Assembly (NCBI GenBank): GCA_963210315.1
Contig: OY723243.1
Span: 620,001 to 684,000 of the forward strand
Origin: Rhynchopus euleeides
Taxonomy: Eukaryota; Euglenozoa; Diplonemea; Diplonemida; Diplonemidae
Reading direction: 5' to 3'
Length of the DNA stretch: 64,000 bases
The position numbers were made by a program, and so were the translations under genes. The notes under the pieces were generated by a model. The model saw nothing but the letters and a program-made list of their open reading frames with translations, ran no database searches and was not told where the DNA came from. This document shows, one piece after another, positions 42,652 to 54,102 of this stretch. The stretch's first letter is position 1. Each line of letters opens with the position of its first letter.

Positions 42652-43425
42652 TCATTCCTCGGCCTTCTTCTCCGCAGCAGGCTCGGAGCTGTAGTCCTTC
42701 GGCTTGCGGTTGCGCTCCTTCTTCTGGTTGATCGTCTCGATGCCCTGCGCCTCGGCCTTCTTCTCGAATGCCTCGCGCTTCCGCTTCACCCACTTGCCGC
42801 CACGCTTGCCCTTCGACCTCTTCTTGTCATCGTCGCCACCCTTCTTCGCAACATCCTTCTCCTTCTCCTCCTTCTTCTCTTTCTTCTCCTTCTTCTCCTT
42901 CTTCGCCTTCTCAACGCCGTCAGCAGCCTCCGCCACAACGCCCTTCCCCTCCTCAGCCGAGGCAGACTTCTTTGAAGACTTCTTCTTTTTAGACTCCTTT
43001 GCGTCATCGCCAGGCTCGGCGTTTGCCTCCTCTGTCTTCGCCTTCGCCTTGCGCGCCTTCTTCGCAGGGGGCGCTGCCTCCGAGGTTGTGGGCTCCTCAG
43101 CAGGTGTGGGGGCAGTCTCTGTGTCCGGCTTCGCGGCTGTCTCCTCACGCTTCCGCTTGGTGTCACGCTTCTGCTGGTTCTTTGCCTTGGAGTCGGCAGA
43201 GGCGGAGGGGCGCTTCGTCTTGGGGACGGACAGAATCTTCTGGAAGCAGCTGCGGCACAGCGCATCGCCTGTCGCGTCGTTGCGTGTCATGCGCGAAACA
43301 CGCTTCTCCTTCTTGCAGTCTTTGCACACCATCTCGACAAGACGGGTGAGCTTGTACACACTGTACCCCTGCACTGCGGAGCGGTTCACCCGCTTCTTCA
43401 CGAGGGATTTGTCAAATTTCACCAT
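42652..43425 (-). CDS. Lys/Glu-rich protein with N-terminal four-Cys zinc-like motif
   Basis: Single-exon 257 aa, ATG 43425 (MVKFDKSLVKKRVNRSAVQG). Residues ~34-58 contain CKDC and CRSC separated by ~20 residues, suggesting a small zinc ribbon. The rest is extremely rich in Lys, Glu and Ala, with blocks such as KAKKEKKEKKEKKEEKEKD and a C-terminal basic patch (KRSKGKRGGKWVKRKREAFE). The composition fits a nucleolar or RNA/ribosome-associated protein, but no family is recognised. The codon pattern and intact frame through highly biased sequence argue for a real gene. Confidence 0.65.
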   Translation of the reverse strand: MVKFDKSLVKKRVNRSAVQGYSVYKLTRLVEMVCKDCKKEKRVSRMTRNDATGDALCRSCFQKILSVPKTKRPSASADSKAKNQQKRDTKRKREETAAKPDTETAPTPAEEPTTSEAAPPAKKARKAKAKTEEANAEPGDDAKESKKKKSSKKSASAEEGKGVVAEAADGVEKAKKEKKEKKEKKEEKEKDVAKKGGDDDKKRSKGKRGGKWVKRKREAFEKKAEAQGIETINQKKERNRKPKDYSSEPAAEKKAEE

Positions 43426-46400
43426 TTTGTATCGAAACCCCCTCCCGTCCTGCAATCCAGAGTGTGTGACGTGGTGTGTGTGTTGATAACAGGCGGCACC
43501 TCAAAGCAATCCCAGCAAGACACAAGAGCGCCTAAAGCACTCCTCAGTTGGGACGCGCCTGGGTCGCAGGGAGGGGGGAGGGAGGGAGGGGGTCTGAGAT
43601 TCCGCCTCCATTTTCTAGCAGGTGCTCACGCTGCAGACCCCTCCCGGGTTCAAAAAAGCGTGCGGGGGAACATAGATCGGAGGGGGCGCATAGCACATGA
43701 GAGTCTCGAAGAAAGAGAGGAGCTAGGTATGGACCCTGCAGCGATGCACCAACAGGACGGCCTTCCTGGGTCCTGGGTGGCAGGGCCGCTTCCTCCAGAT
43801 GTTGGCTTGACATTTCACAGCTCGTCTCCCTGCGAGCAAGCTATATAGGGGCAGATCTTTGAGCACATCGAAAGACGGACGCTGTCTGGCGTCGGGGAGG
43901 ACCAGGACGACTAGGCCCAGCATCGTGCCGCCCATTCTTTTTTATCGCTTCCTGACAGCACTTTGGCTGTGTTGCATTTTCAGCTGCTTCCAAAGACTCG
44001 CCCATCACCTGGCAGGCCCCGCCCCACAACCCAACCGCCACTTCTGGGCGAGGGTTGAGCATTCGTTTTGCGTGGCTTTTTTTTGCCAGTTGCTTTTTTT
44101 TTCTTTGGCTGGGGTGTCATGACAAAAAAAACATGGCATGTTGCTCGCAAAGAAGCACGTTGTGTGGAAAGGTGGGGGGGGGGGGAGGGGGGGGAACCTT
44201 CGACCCGTGAGAAAACATGAAAAACAGCAGACGTTCCCTGGAGAAGGCCAAGTTTTAAATGGGGCGACCTGCACTACGGGAAGCACGACACACATGTTTT
44301 TCTCACAATAAGGACCGAGCGGACGCGACGCATGACGTGGGTCGCATCGTATCACACTGCAGGTCGGGGGGAAGGGTTCCCCCTCCGCTCAGATCGGCTA
44401 TACCAGTCAAACAAGTTCTTTGGCCGGCACACCTGGCTGTGCAACCCAGATGGACTGTCAGTGGCACAGAGTGCTCTGGGAAGGGGGTATCGCCTCACAC
44501 ACAACTGTATTCACCGCAGGGTTTCACTCCGAGATGCAGGAAAGCTAATTGCATCCCGAGTGCACACTGAGTGCCGCACACTTGGCAACGGTTTTTGGCA
44601 CATCCACCGATTCATCGGTGCGGCAGTGTAGAGAAGTGGCAGGGCGTACGTGGTGCGACGCTGCCTCGTATTGATCCGAAACAAATCCATCGAATTACAT
44701 TCTGGTGCTCCGCTGGATCGCAAAGGGACAGCAAAGCGTGACAGCACCACCACAAGCCTCGAGGACCTTCGCTCGTGGAAAAAGGCAAGCCCCGTCACAT
44801 CAGGTGGACACACTGACTCGGTTTGACAGACAAGGCCCCAAACAACTGCCGGGAATTGATTGCTTTATTGAAAGCAGGCCACGCATGTCGTAGGCTTCCG
44901 CCCTGCTTGATTCACAAACAAGCAGGCACCGGAGAGCAGAGAGTGAGGAGTCGCAGGCCGCGCTGGTTGTGTTGTCAAAATTCATCGGCACACACACACA
45001 CACACACACAAAGCCTGTGCATGCGCATGGTCTCTAGTAGTCTCTACCCACTAAAAATATGGTCACCACACACATACGAACCACACGGCGAGTGAATAAC
45101 ATACGTACGACACATCAACAAACATGATAGAGTATGGCTGACAGCTGAAGTCGCTAGGTTAGAACATCCACTGGGATGCCGCCCATTCAGTTCAAGGCGG
45201 GGCTTTTTGAAGGTGGGGGGCAGGCGTGTGCCTGAGAGAAATAGGGCTGTGGATGGGGTTCAGGGTGACATCCCGTGGCAGAATGGAATAAGCCTGTACA
45301 CACTCACGCGATGCGGTAGCTGGTCCCGGAAGTAGCTGGTCGGCGGTATAGTCGGGACCGGACTACCGCGTCGTGCAACACTCCCCCCGACACACTCACC
45401 TCTCTCCCACCGACATGCACACAGCACACACGTATATTCCAGTGCAGAACCGTCCTCCGGGTGGTACACCCACGGCTGTACTGACACATTGCTCAGTCGG
45501 AGGGGCATCAAGAGTCCATAAAAGGTTGTGGATAAAACGTTGGTTCCCCCTGCCCCCTCCCTCCCCCCCAAGAGCGTTGTTCGTCGTTGGTGTAAAAGGT
45601 GTTGGTGAAATGGGCGGGGCGTGGAGGCAAGGAAGCGACTCGCACACTTGCCCCCCTTGCACCACTCCACCACCGACACCAGCACTGGAAGCACGGAAAG
45701 AAGGGGGGGGTGGGGGGCACAAACCAAAAAATACCCCTTTTCGCCATCCACCGCTGGGAACCAATTGTGAGTCCAAATGGCTGCCTGTTTGTGTTAATGG
45801 CGGGGGGCACACAAGTGTCGCCACCAGAGAGAGAGAGAGAGAGGCTGGTCTGTCGCTTCTTTCCTCGGGGGGGTGGGGGGTGCCATTGGAGGGGGTGCGT
45901 TTGGCGCAGTGATCTTTGTGACATGTGGTGCAGAGTCAAGGCTGTCCCTCCCCACCCCACCCATTCCCCGTGCCGTTTCTTCTTTTCGGGATGTCAGAGT
46001 CAGACACCAACTGGAGGCGCGGCTGTGTGTTGAACCGACACACCGCGCATGCAGGGGGGAGTTCTCTCATTGTTCGTTGCAGGACACACCATGCGTGCCC
46101 CTGCCGTGGTTTCTCTTTCTTCATCGTCTTTACCGGTGGGTGTGCTGCGGTGAACTTTTTGTTCCAAAAAATAAAATTGTCAAGAAAAACACCGAATTCC
46201 CATTCAATTTGGCTTTTCAGTTTCGTGCTGTTGATGCCCCAGGCATGGAGGCGGGGTGAGGAAGAAGGGGCGCTTGTGGCCCTGCCCGGAAGGGGAAAAA
46301 AATCCACAATTCTGGTCGGTATCCCTTGAACAGGCTCTCAGACCAGAGGGACTGGTGAAAAAAACTTGCAGCAAGAAGGCTGCTCACCTCCAGAGATGTA

Positions 46401-47397
46401 ACTGCAGAAGCCCAGGTTTATCCGGCCTCAAAGAGAATTATGATGACATCCGGAACGCACCTTCAGACGCACACTTCGGCGTGCCGCAAATCCCAAAGCC
46501 CGTCGTGGCGGGGGTTGCACAGGGCTGGCTTCCATCGACTTCAATAAAAAACAACATCGGGGGAAACTGTTGTGGATCTGGGCTGCAGAAAAGGCATGCA
46601 CAAACCAAACTACATGAAGTGTGGAAGACGAATTAAATATCGAATAGGTGGGCAGGGGCGGAGGGGCCGGAGGCCAGAGGGGACGATCCCTCTCCCAACG
46701 GATATACAAACGCACGAGAGAGACCACGGGGGGAAAAAAAGAAGGCCTTCCGGCCCCGCCTCCACCAAGAAGAACTGCCACCACCCCACCCCCCTCTTTA
46801 TGACCCCACTTCGACAACGGCAACTTAGGACAGCAGCTGGGGAGCCCCCCCCCCCCCCTCTCCCCCACCCCACACCCACCCCCTTGCGTGGAAAAGACGA
46901 ATAAAATACACTGCAAGAGGACGAGGGGGCGGGGGGGTGGGGTGGGGGGCGTAGGGGGGAGTGGGTGAACGGGGGAGGGGCTACCCGCCCCCCCGCCCCG
47001 CCCCTGCACCCGCTTTTTTTGGCCCATCCGCCCCCCCTCCGACTCCGGCACGACATTACCCGCCCCGCCTCCTCCTCGGGGGCTACCACCGAGTTATATA
47101 AAATTGGGAAGCCTCCACTCACACTCTCACTCCCATTCACTTTTTGGGACAAACAAACCGCGAACCGGCCGGGGTTGAGCTGCAGGTGACTCAGTGCTGG
47201 CGGTACAAAAACAGGGCCTTTTTCCCTTCTTCGAACAGTGAACCGTGAAGGGGAGGGAGGGGGCGCGGATGACAACCACATCTTACCACCCACCGTTGGC
47301 TTATGTTGGGTTTGCGGATCTGCATCGTACCACAGAAAACAAAACAGTCCACGAAAGACAGCTGTATGAGACCTGATACGCTGTCACCCACCCACCT
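43426..47397. other. Long gene-poor region (4 kb)
   Basis: No confident gene. An 82-codon minus frame (ATG 45508 to stop 45260; contains LSNVSVQPWVYHPEDGSALE) is the least unlikely small gene but has no family match, and two GTGAGT sites inside it could be donors. Other contents are a CA-dinucleotide run at 44988-45010, a GA run near 45829-45841 and G/C runs (44176-44195, 46845-46865, 46925-46970). Confidence 0.45.
44988..45010. repeat. CA dinucleotide microsatellite
   Basis: About eleven uninterrupted CA units. Confidence 0.9.
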
Positions 47398-49443
47398 CTA
47401 CAGCGGGAGGGAAAAGCTCGCCGGCTCAGAGTTGAGCATAAAGCACTTTACGGTTGTCCCGTTGTGAAGCGAGCGCTCAGTGAGGCGGAGGTGTGAAGAG
47501 AAGAGGGACGGGGTGCGCAGGAACTCCGGCACCGGCCTGCCCGACACGATGATGGAGTGGAGGACCTTCGAGAGGGTGGCGAGGGTGGTGTCGTGCAGCT
47601 CGCAGCCTTCGTAGTTCTCCACCACAATGGCGTTCATCTCATTGCCGTAGACAGAGTCGGGGAGGTTGTCGATGATGATGGTCCACTGCAGGTCACGCCC
47701 GATCAGCGCAAGGTTTTTCACCTGGGGCCCACCCCGCCGTGCCGCCCACCTCGGGTGGGAGTAGATGCACTGGCTGACGTATTCCCCCAGGGGGTCCAGC
47801 CGGCTCAAAATCCCGCCTGCATAGGACCGGTTGCTGGCTGTCCAGCACACCACCTCGCAGCCCATGGCTTTCAAGGTGCGGAGGAACTCTGTGACCCCGG
47901 GGCGGACCCACAGCGGGCCACGCCTGGCGAAGACCAGCGTCTCGTCGAGGTCCAGCACCACCGTGAGGGGGAACTGGCCCACCTGGGGCGCGATCAGGCC
48001 GCCACCCCCCATGTTGGGGATGTCGCTGAGGGAGTTGCACCGCGCGATGGCCGCGGCCTTGTCGCGGCTCCACTCGCTCCCCGCGAGGCGCTGCGCGTTG
48101 GAGCGTTGCCGCACGTCCTCCTCGTCGTAGCCGCTGTGAGGGGGTGTGTGTGTGTGTGGTGTGGGGGAGAGGGAGAAGGGGGGGGAGCAAGCCGTGGTGT
48201 TTTGGGGATCATGTCGTGATTCGGAATGTCGTGTTTTTCTCATGTGCATACCTTGTGGAGTAGCGGCGCAGGGCACAGCGCATCGCACCGCGCAGCACGA
48301 GGGCAAGGTGCTCCAGGTTCTTCCTGTGGGTGTGGTGTGGTTGGGAGGGCGGAGGGGTGGGTGGGGAGGACGATAAGCCTCGCCCCCCCGCAACCCCACC
48401 AGCCACCAGGGCGAACTGAGAGAGAAGACCCACCACGGCACACCGTCCCACCCAGCGGGGGGGTGCCCCACCCCCCCGCCCCCGGCCCACCTCCGATCGG
48501 GCAACGTTTCCCTCCACACTCCGACACTCAACCAAAAACAAACCACAAAACCCACCCCGACATACGCGTTGTAAGGCTGAGTCAGGCGCTGTACGACACG
48601 CTCCAGCTTGCAGGGAACACTCGAAGGCAGCTGCGAACGGGACAAGCAGAGAGAGGCGTTGGGGCGCATCTTGGGCGACACGACGCTGCCGGGACGGCTC
48701 CCCGCAACCCCTTCGATACCCAACGTCGGCGCACTGCCCGCCGCACTCCACGGCGACGAGCACGCGTAGGACCCAGGCGTCGCCTGGGGTATCGCCATCG
48801 AATTCCGGTCCGGCGACATCCCCTCCGACCCACGCAGATTCGTCGACGCGAAGGACAGGTTGCCCGTGGCCAGGTCGGGGCTCCCCTTCCACACAAACGA
48901 CTGCAGCGATGACTCGGTCATAGCCGGGTCATCCTGCGCCGTATCCTCAGCAGGCGGATTCGGCTCCTCTTCTGGCAGCGCCACACGCTGCGTGCTGAGG
49001 TCCAAATGGTCCGCCATATTATCACAGTCGGTGGTGGTGACGTACCACATCAGCAGCACCTCCAATGCGGCACGCCGCACCGTTGTGGTGCCCGAGAGGA
49101 TCTGGGAGAGGACCTGGTCCTCTGTCTCGAACTTGCTGACGAAGTGCACGTCGTTTAGCTTCTCATGCCGCTCCTCGGAGTCCGTCACCAGGCGCCAGGC
49201 CAGCTCCTCCATGTTGGGCGGGGCGTAGCCACATTCCACGATGCTCTCCCGCACCGACTCTATCATCTTGCGGAGCTGTGCGACAGGGCGGGTCCCCTCC
49301 CCGTCCTCCGCCACCACAAGCAGATTCCACAGCACGCCCTGCAGGTCCACGACATCCCCGGCGGAGAAGTGTATGTCTGTCGTGGTGTCGATCACATCAC
49401 GCTGCTCTTGCGCCTCTTTCGAGAGGCTGTGCCTGCACCCCAT
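47398..49443 (-). CDS. FCP1/NIF-type (HAD) phosphatase with acylation-type N-terminus, three exons
   Basis: Exons 49443-48566, 48323-48252 and 48133-47398 give 561 aa. Introns are 242 and 118 nt, donors GTATGTC and GTATGCA, acceptors CCCACAG and CTCACAG; both joins are phase 2. The protein starts MGCRHSLSKE: Gly2 with Ser6 fits N-myristoylation and Cys3 fits palmitoylation, so membrane attachment is likely. Residues ~60-290 are a helical then Ser/Pro-rich region of unknown type. The C-terminal ~190 residues are an FCP1-homology domain: TVVLDLDETLVFARRGPLWV with catalytic Asp ~378 and ~380 (DxDxT), CWTASNRSYAGGILSRLDPL, and WTIIIDNLPDSVYGN with the second acidic site. Such enzymes remove phosphate from Ser/Thr, for example the RNA polymerase II tail or, in membrane forms, lipin-type targets. 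Confidence 0.9.
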   Translation of the reverse strand: MGCRHSLSKEAQEQRDVIDTTTDIHFSAGDVVDLQGVLWNLLVVAEDGEGTRPVAQLRKMIESVRESIVECGYAPPNMEELAWRLVTDSEERHEKLNDVHFVSKFETEDQVLSQILSGTTTVRRAALEVLLMWYVTTTDCDNMADHLDLSTQRVALPEEEPNPPAEDTAQDDPAMTESSLQSFVWKGSPDLATGNLSFASTNLRGSEGMSPDRNSMAIPQATPGSYACSSPWSAAGSAPTLGIEGVAGSRPGSVVSPKMRPNASLCLSRSQLPSSVPCKLERVVQRLTQPYNAYVGVGFVVCFWLSVGVWRETLPDRRWAGGGGVGHPPAGWDGVPWWVFSLSSPWWLVGLRGGEAYRPPHPPLRPPNHTTPTGRTWSTLPSCCAVRCAVPCAATPQGMHMRKTRHSESRHDPQNTTACSPPFSLSPTPHTHTPPHSGYDEEDVRQRSNAQRLAGSEWSRDKAAAIARCNSLSDIPNMGGGGLIAPQVGQFPLTVVLDLDETLVFARRGPLWVRPGVTEFLRTLKAMGCEVVCWTASNRSYAGGILSRLDPLGEYVSQCIYSHPRWAARRGGPQVKNLALIGRDLQWTIIIDNLPDSVYGNEMNAIVVENYEGCELHDTTLATLSKVLHSIIVSGRPVPEFLRTPSLFSSHLRLTERSLHNGTTVKCFMLNSEPASFSLPL

Positions 49444-49977
49444 GGCGCTTACAGCAGCCGCAGACAGCGCCGCGAGGCGCTCGCTGCCTGGGAGGGTGTG
49501 AGTGGTGTGGGTGCAACACATCGACGATTTCGCTGCACTCTGCCACGGATGAATTCTGAGTTGTGGGGGAAGGAGGGGGCAGCCGGTGGGCACCGCTTGA
49601 CATCCGATTCGCGTCGTGCAGAGCGAGGGGGGCGGAGAGGGGGGAGGGGAGGGCTCTGTGTGCGAACACTAATCTGCTGCATACGCGAAACAGCTTCGCT
49701 GATGTAACAAGAAGGAAAATAGACCCTCCCCACCCCCACCCTCCCCACGCCCTCCCCATCCCAATGAAGCACCTCAAACGCCACATCATACACACGCCCC
49801 CCCCCACGCCCCCTCCCCCCCTCTCCATGTTCTTTTGTAGAAGCGGAGAAATCGCAACATCTCTGGAAGGGCAGAGAGGGGGCACCGCCCTCCGAGACTG
49901 GGGTGGGAGGAAGGTCAGGCTCTCAGTTCTAAGGGGGGGGTATCCGCTCCCGGCAAATGTTCTGGCGTTGAAAAATC

Positions 49978-50190
49978 GTACTCCTTTCGCTTTGTTATAG
50001 ACACCCTGTCCAGCAACTGTGGGAGAACAGTTCCGGACTACTTTTTGTTGAGCGCACACTTTGCTGTCTCAAGGCTGTGTTGAGGCCCTGTGAAGTGGCA
50101 TGAAGGTGCTAATCCAAAGCTTCAGTCGTACGATTTCCTTCGTTACTTCACGACTTCGCTACGCTTCGTCGCTCGTAACTAGTAAAAATA
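49978..50190 (+). repeat. Dispersed repeat R1 copy
   Basis: Over about 210 bp it is almost identical to 17873-18086, and more diverged from 60657-60852. Shared strings include CAGTTCCGGACTACTTTTTG and TTCGTCGCTCGTAACTAGTA. Confidence 0.85.
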
Positions 50191-50205
50191 AAATAAAAAG
50201 GTAAG

Positions 50206-50316
50206 GTGCCTTCGCTACCAGGTGTGATTGAGTGAGGAAATGGTGAGGCACGGCCCACTTCCCCTCCCCTGATCCCCCTCTGACTGACGAGGCTGTGACT
50301 GGTAGCGAAGGCCCCC
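50206..50316. mobile_element. MITE, family A (second copy, TSD AAG)
   Basis: Left end GTGCCTTCGCTACCA (two Gs shorter than the 4100 copy), right end TGGTAGCGAAGGCCCCC. Flanked by AAG at 50203-50205 and 50317-50319. The interior shares GGCCCACTTCCCCTC with the first copy. Confidence 0.8.
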
Positions 50317-50338
50317 AAGGGATACCTTCGCTGAGAAG

Positions 50339-50446
50339 GGGGGTCTTCGCTGGTCGACAAACTTCGACAAACTTCGTCAGTTTTCAGCCAATTCAACAGG
50401 AAATGCACCAAAATGCACTGACAATCACCCTGTAGCGAAGACCCCC
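50339..50446. mobile_element. MITE, family B (intact, TSD AAG)
   Basis: 108 bp with perfect 13-bp inverted ends GGGGGTCTTCGCT / AGCGAAGACCCCC and flanking AAG at 50336-50338 and 50447-50449. The inner sequence (TTCGTCAGTTTTCAGCCAAT, AATGCACCAAAATGCACTGA) is the same as that flanking the telomere-like block. Confidence 0.88.
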
Positions 50447-50581
50447 AAGTGCAGAATAAGTGAGCCCCGCCTCACAAACCTGGCGGCAAAGTGACACAGT
50501 TTGACACAGAGCGAAGGCCCTGAAGGTGGGCTGATGCCGCCTGAGGGATACCGCCGACAATGCCAATGTATGTATAAAAGA

Positions 50582-50738
50582 GATAAGGCGTTGTTTGTGC
50601 GCCAAATCCGGGTGATCAAACCTCACGTGTTTTGCCTGATGGGCTTTGCTCTGATTTTGCTTCAGGAATGTCGCATCCGGCGACACGTTGGCAATCATTG
50701 TGCCTGATGAAGGTTTGATGTGAATGTGCCGCACAGTC
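50582..50738 (+). repeat. Dispersed repeat R2 copy
   Basis: Begins GATAAGGCGTTGTTTGTGCG and contains GTGTTTTGCCTGATG, then GCCTGATGAAGGTTTGATGT. Related to 5353-5536 and 17715-17865. Confidence 0.7.
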
Positions 50739-51616
50739 TTAAAAGAAAAAAAGGGGGATGTTGCATGCGCGCGCCAAATCCAAAAGACAAAAATGATCCC
50801 GTTTGTCGGGCAGAACCTCTCCCCCCTGAACCTGCCCTAAATGAAATTCCCTTCGTCTCTTGAGGTAGAGAGGGGGGAAGAGAGAGAGACCTGATATTAC
50901 AACAAGTGTCTGTCCCTGGGGCGAGTCAGAACCACCTTCACTCACTATCACTAGGGAGGGTCCTGCCGCCTCTCCCTGAATAAGGTTTCATTTTTCAATT
51001 GTTGCAAAGCAGCACGCCTAAGGGGGGGGTGGGTCCTCTCAGGCTCAGGGACCCTCAGTGAAGGGGAACCAGGTGACGGCTCGAGCAGAATATGTAAAGG
51101 TTCACACACAGACATTGAGACGCCCATATTCCCCATACACACAACTCACACCCCCCACCCCCTATTCATTCACTCAAATTGCAGGGGGGGGGGGGGGGGA
51201 TGTGGAGGGAAACTTAAAGGGAAGCAATGTGAGGACATTGCGGTGCAAGACACACACACACACACACCCTCGCTCTGTTTGTGTGGGAACCCTCCACCAA
51301 CCACCCCCATCCGCTCCTTCGCTGGTTTCTGTCACCCCCGACGGACAGCAGCTTTTGGGTATGGCTGAAACATCCACACTGCACGTGAGGGGTGTAGGAT
51401 GGCAGGAGCGCAGAGGAACAGTAACGTAGTGCGCCCAACCCTTTGTACCCTTCACTCTAAATACAATGGGATGGGGTGAGGGTGGGGGGGAATGGGAGAA
51501 TGGGGAGGGGAGCTGCGGATGGCACAAAATAACCCAGCAGATGGGAGCGCATCAATGAAAAGAATGGAGCGCGGTGTGCTGCTGTGATGTTTCACCGCTC
51601 GGCTCAGCCCCACCCA

Positions 51617-54102
51617 CTACTCCGGAGGTGCGCCCACGAGGTGGGAGACGTCGTCAGACCACTTCATGGTGACCTCTCCGATGTTGATCTGTGTGCGGTG
51701 TGAGGTGGTGTGAGGTAGTGCAGTGTTGTAGGGTGTGTAATACCTCACCCAGAAACAAATATCAACCCGCACAGCATGCATACCACCGACTCCATCCGCC
51801 ACGCGTTGGTGAACGTGACAGTCGCATTCCCAACACATTTCACCCCGCAGTACGGCATCGCGGGCCCCTTCAAATTATCACCGGGGCTCGCATACCGCAA
51901 CGCCTTCCCGCTGAACCCACTACCGCCATCTGTTGCTGCCGCTGGTGTGTAGAACAGGCAGCACCGCTGTGCCTCCGCTGGAGCTGCACGGAGGGCAAGG
52001 AACACGAGTTTATCCGTTGCATTACCAGCAGGGTGCGTGTCTGCGGTCTGCCCGTCCTGCCTCTTCTCCAGCAGAGACATCGCGGATGCCGGGTCGAGCG
52101 ACGCGTCAAACACCTGGATGACAACACCGAAGTTGATACACACTGTGGCAAGGCCGCCCTCCGCCACCCCACAGTGGCGCCGCAGCGGAAGCAACCCTGG
52201 GTGATCATCATATGCATTGTACATCCGCGCCATGGCCTCCTGCGGCGTGGAGCCTGGATAGATCGAACCTTGCTGTGTCGCAAACAGATGGTGGAGGGTG
52301 ACGACAGGCTGAGACCCCACAACGTCCAGCACCCAGGGCCCCGTCTGCTGGAAGAGCGATGGGCACTTCGGGCAGGTGTCGCGGACAATGCGGAGCATCT
52401 CCTTCGTCCCGACGATGTCAAACTGGTGGAAGCCGAGCCAATCGACAAACACCTCCTCCTCACCAAGCCCCACGTCAGACAGTGTGAGGAGCATGCACCT
52501 GCAGGCAGCCCCGTCCCCCCCCGCGTGGGTGCACCGCCCGGTGCGCAGCATGTCATCCACGGCCCGCCTGTCCCCCGTCCCGTCGCCAAACTTGGAGACA
52601 TCCCACTTCCGCCTCCACAGCTCCGCGGCCTTCCCGGAGAAGACGGACCCACCCCCGCCAAACGCCATGTCTCCGTGGTACTTCACCTTCTCCATCCACT
52701 CGCTGGTGTGTCCTACGTAGTACACCTTGTCCATAGGGTCCTTCAAACTGTTGAGTGCCCAGGAGAGGCCACGGGGGTAAACCAGGGTGTCGTCATCCAC
52801 CATTAGATACCACGGGGAGTTGCGGTGACTCGTGAAGACCCAGTGGATTGCCATCAGGACTCGCACCGTGACCTCTGCGAGGCCGGGCATGGGTGGGCCG
52901 GTCGGGCCGATGAGCCAGTCGATGCTTATTGCGGAGCCAGGTGCCCATGCTTCGTCGAGTAGACCCGCGGCGCAGTCGAGGGTGATGGCAACGGCAGATA
53001 CGGTGTGAGGGTCGAACAGCCATTTCTCGAGGACCTTGCGACGCGCCGCGAAGGTGAACTGGCTGCTCACCACCAGCGCGACGACGGTGTGCGGTGTGGG
53101 GGACGACCCGCCACCCCCACCCCCACCCCACACCGCACCGGGCTTCGGAATGGAAAAATTCTTGACCTTCCGGGGCCAGCAGCACCCCCCAAACCTCGCG
53201 TCGCACCGCGTCCCCGACACCGGGTCATTCGAAACCACCTTGGGGTGATGCTTCGCGTCGGGATCCTCCGGCGGGCGGAGGTAAAACACACGCTGCCCTT
53301 CGGGCAGCTGGGGCACGCCGAGCGAGCTTCCATCCAACAGGCGCCACGACGCATCGCGACGCATGCTAGGGCGCCTGTCTGAATCCTCCTCCTCGACACG
53401 CAGCCTCCCGAGATAAGACGTCACGAGATGCCCCGGCAGCATCTCGAGCGTAAAATGCCCTTTCAGATAGTACCCATCGTGGAGGACGAACGGAACTGCC
53501 TCGCTCCTCCTCCCGAGGGCTATATAGCAGGTCATCCCATCCTGCACTGCTGTGACGTAATCCCCTGCCTGGGAGGACGTCTCCCCGCAGGTCCGGATCC
53601 GGACCTCGAATCTCCCCCGAGATGGGTCATGCGCTGCGATGTCAAACCCAAACCAGGCACGCGCCCCCGCCCCTGCGAGGAGACGCCCGTTTTTCCCAAT
53701 CCCGATGAGCGAGTTGGCGCAGGTCCCGCTCCCGACGGAATAGCACCCTCCTTGCGTGAAGGTTTTGTTATACAGCAGGGTGAATGGGGCCCGCCGCGTC
53801 ACCTCAGAGAGCTGTGGAGGTGGCGGCGGTGCCTTGAACGGCGGGGCTTGAAAGGCAAGGTACCCTGCAGGAAGTGGAGGTGCCAAGACAGCCTGGTACT
53901 GCAGCACATCGGGTTCGGGGTGTGGGTGCTTGTGGGAGCGGCTACCCGAAGGGGCGAAGAGAGTCCTGAAGACGATGAAGCCGTAGAGGACGTAGGCGCA
54001 GAGGAGGAGTGGGATGAAGCGGAGGAGGAAACTCCGGCTAGTGAAGGCTCCCCGAATGCGTTGAGAAAGCTGTTGGTGCATCGTGCTGTGCCGCCTCCGC
54101 AT
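51617..54102 (-). CDS. Type II membrane GT31/Fringe-like glycosyltransferase
   Basis: Exons 54102-51784 and 51688-51617 give 796 aa. The 95-nt intron (51783-51689, GTATGCA to CACACAG, phase 0) joins WRMESVV to INIGEVTMKW. Residues ~25-45 (FLLRFIPLLLCAYVLYGFIV) form a single signal anchor after a short Arg-rich tail, the classic Golgi type II layout. A Pro-rich stem and a Cys-containing lumenal region of unknown fold (~90-310) follow. The catalytic part starts near residue 340 with VVALVVSSQFTFAARRKVLE, then WYLMVDDDTLVYPRGL with the metal-binding DDD at ~436-438, then YYVGHTSEW and HGDMAFGGGGSVFSGKAAEL, which match Fringe/beta-1,3-glycosyltransferase (GT31) patterns. N-glycosylation sequons occur near the C-terminus (NATD, NATV). 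Acceptor unknown. Confidence 0.9.

Larger units (their letters stand above)
49444..51616. other. Repeat-rich intergenic region
   Basis: No gene. Contains R1 (49978-50190), MITE A (50206-50316), MITE B (50339-50446) and R2 (50582-50738) in succession, then C/A-rich and G-rich simple sequence (51020-51060, 51140-51260). Confidence 0.65.
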
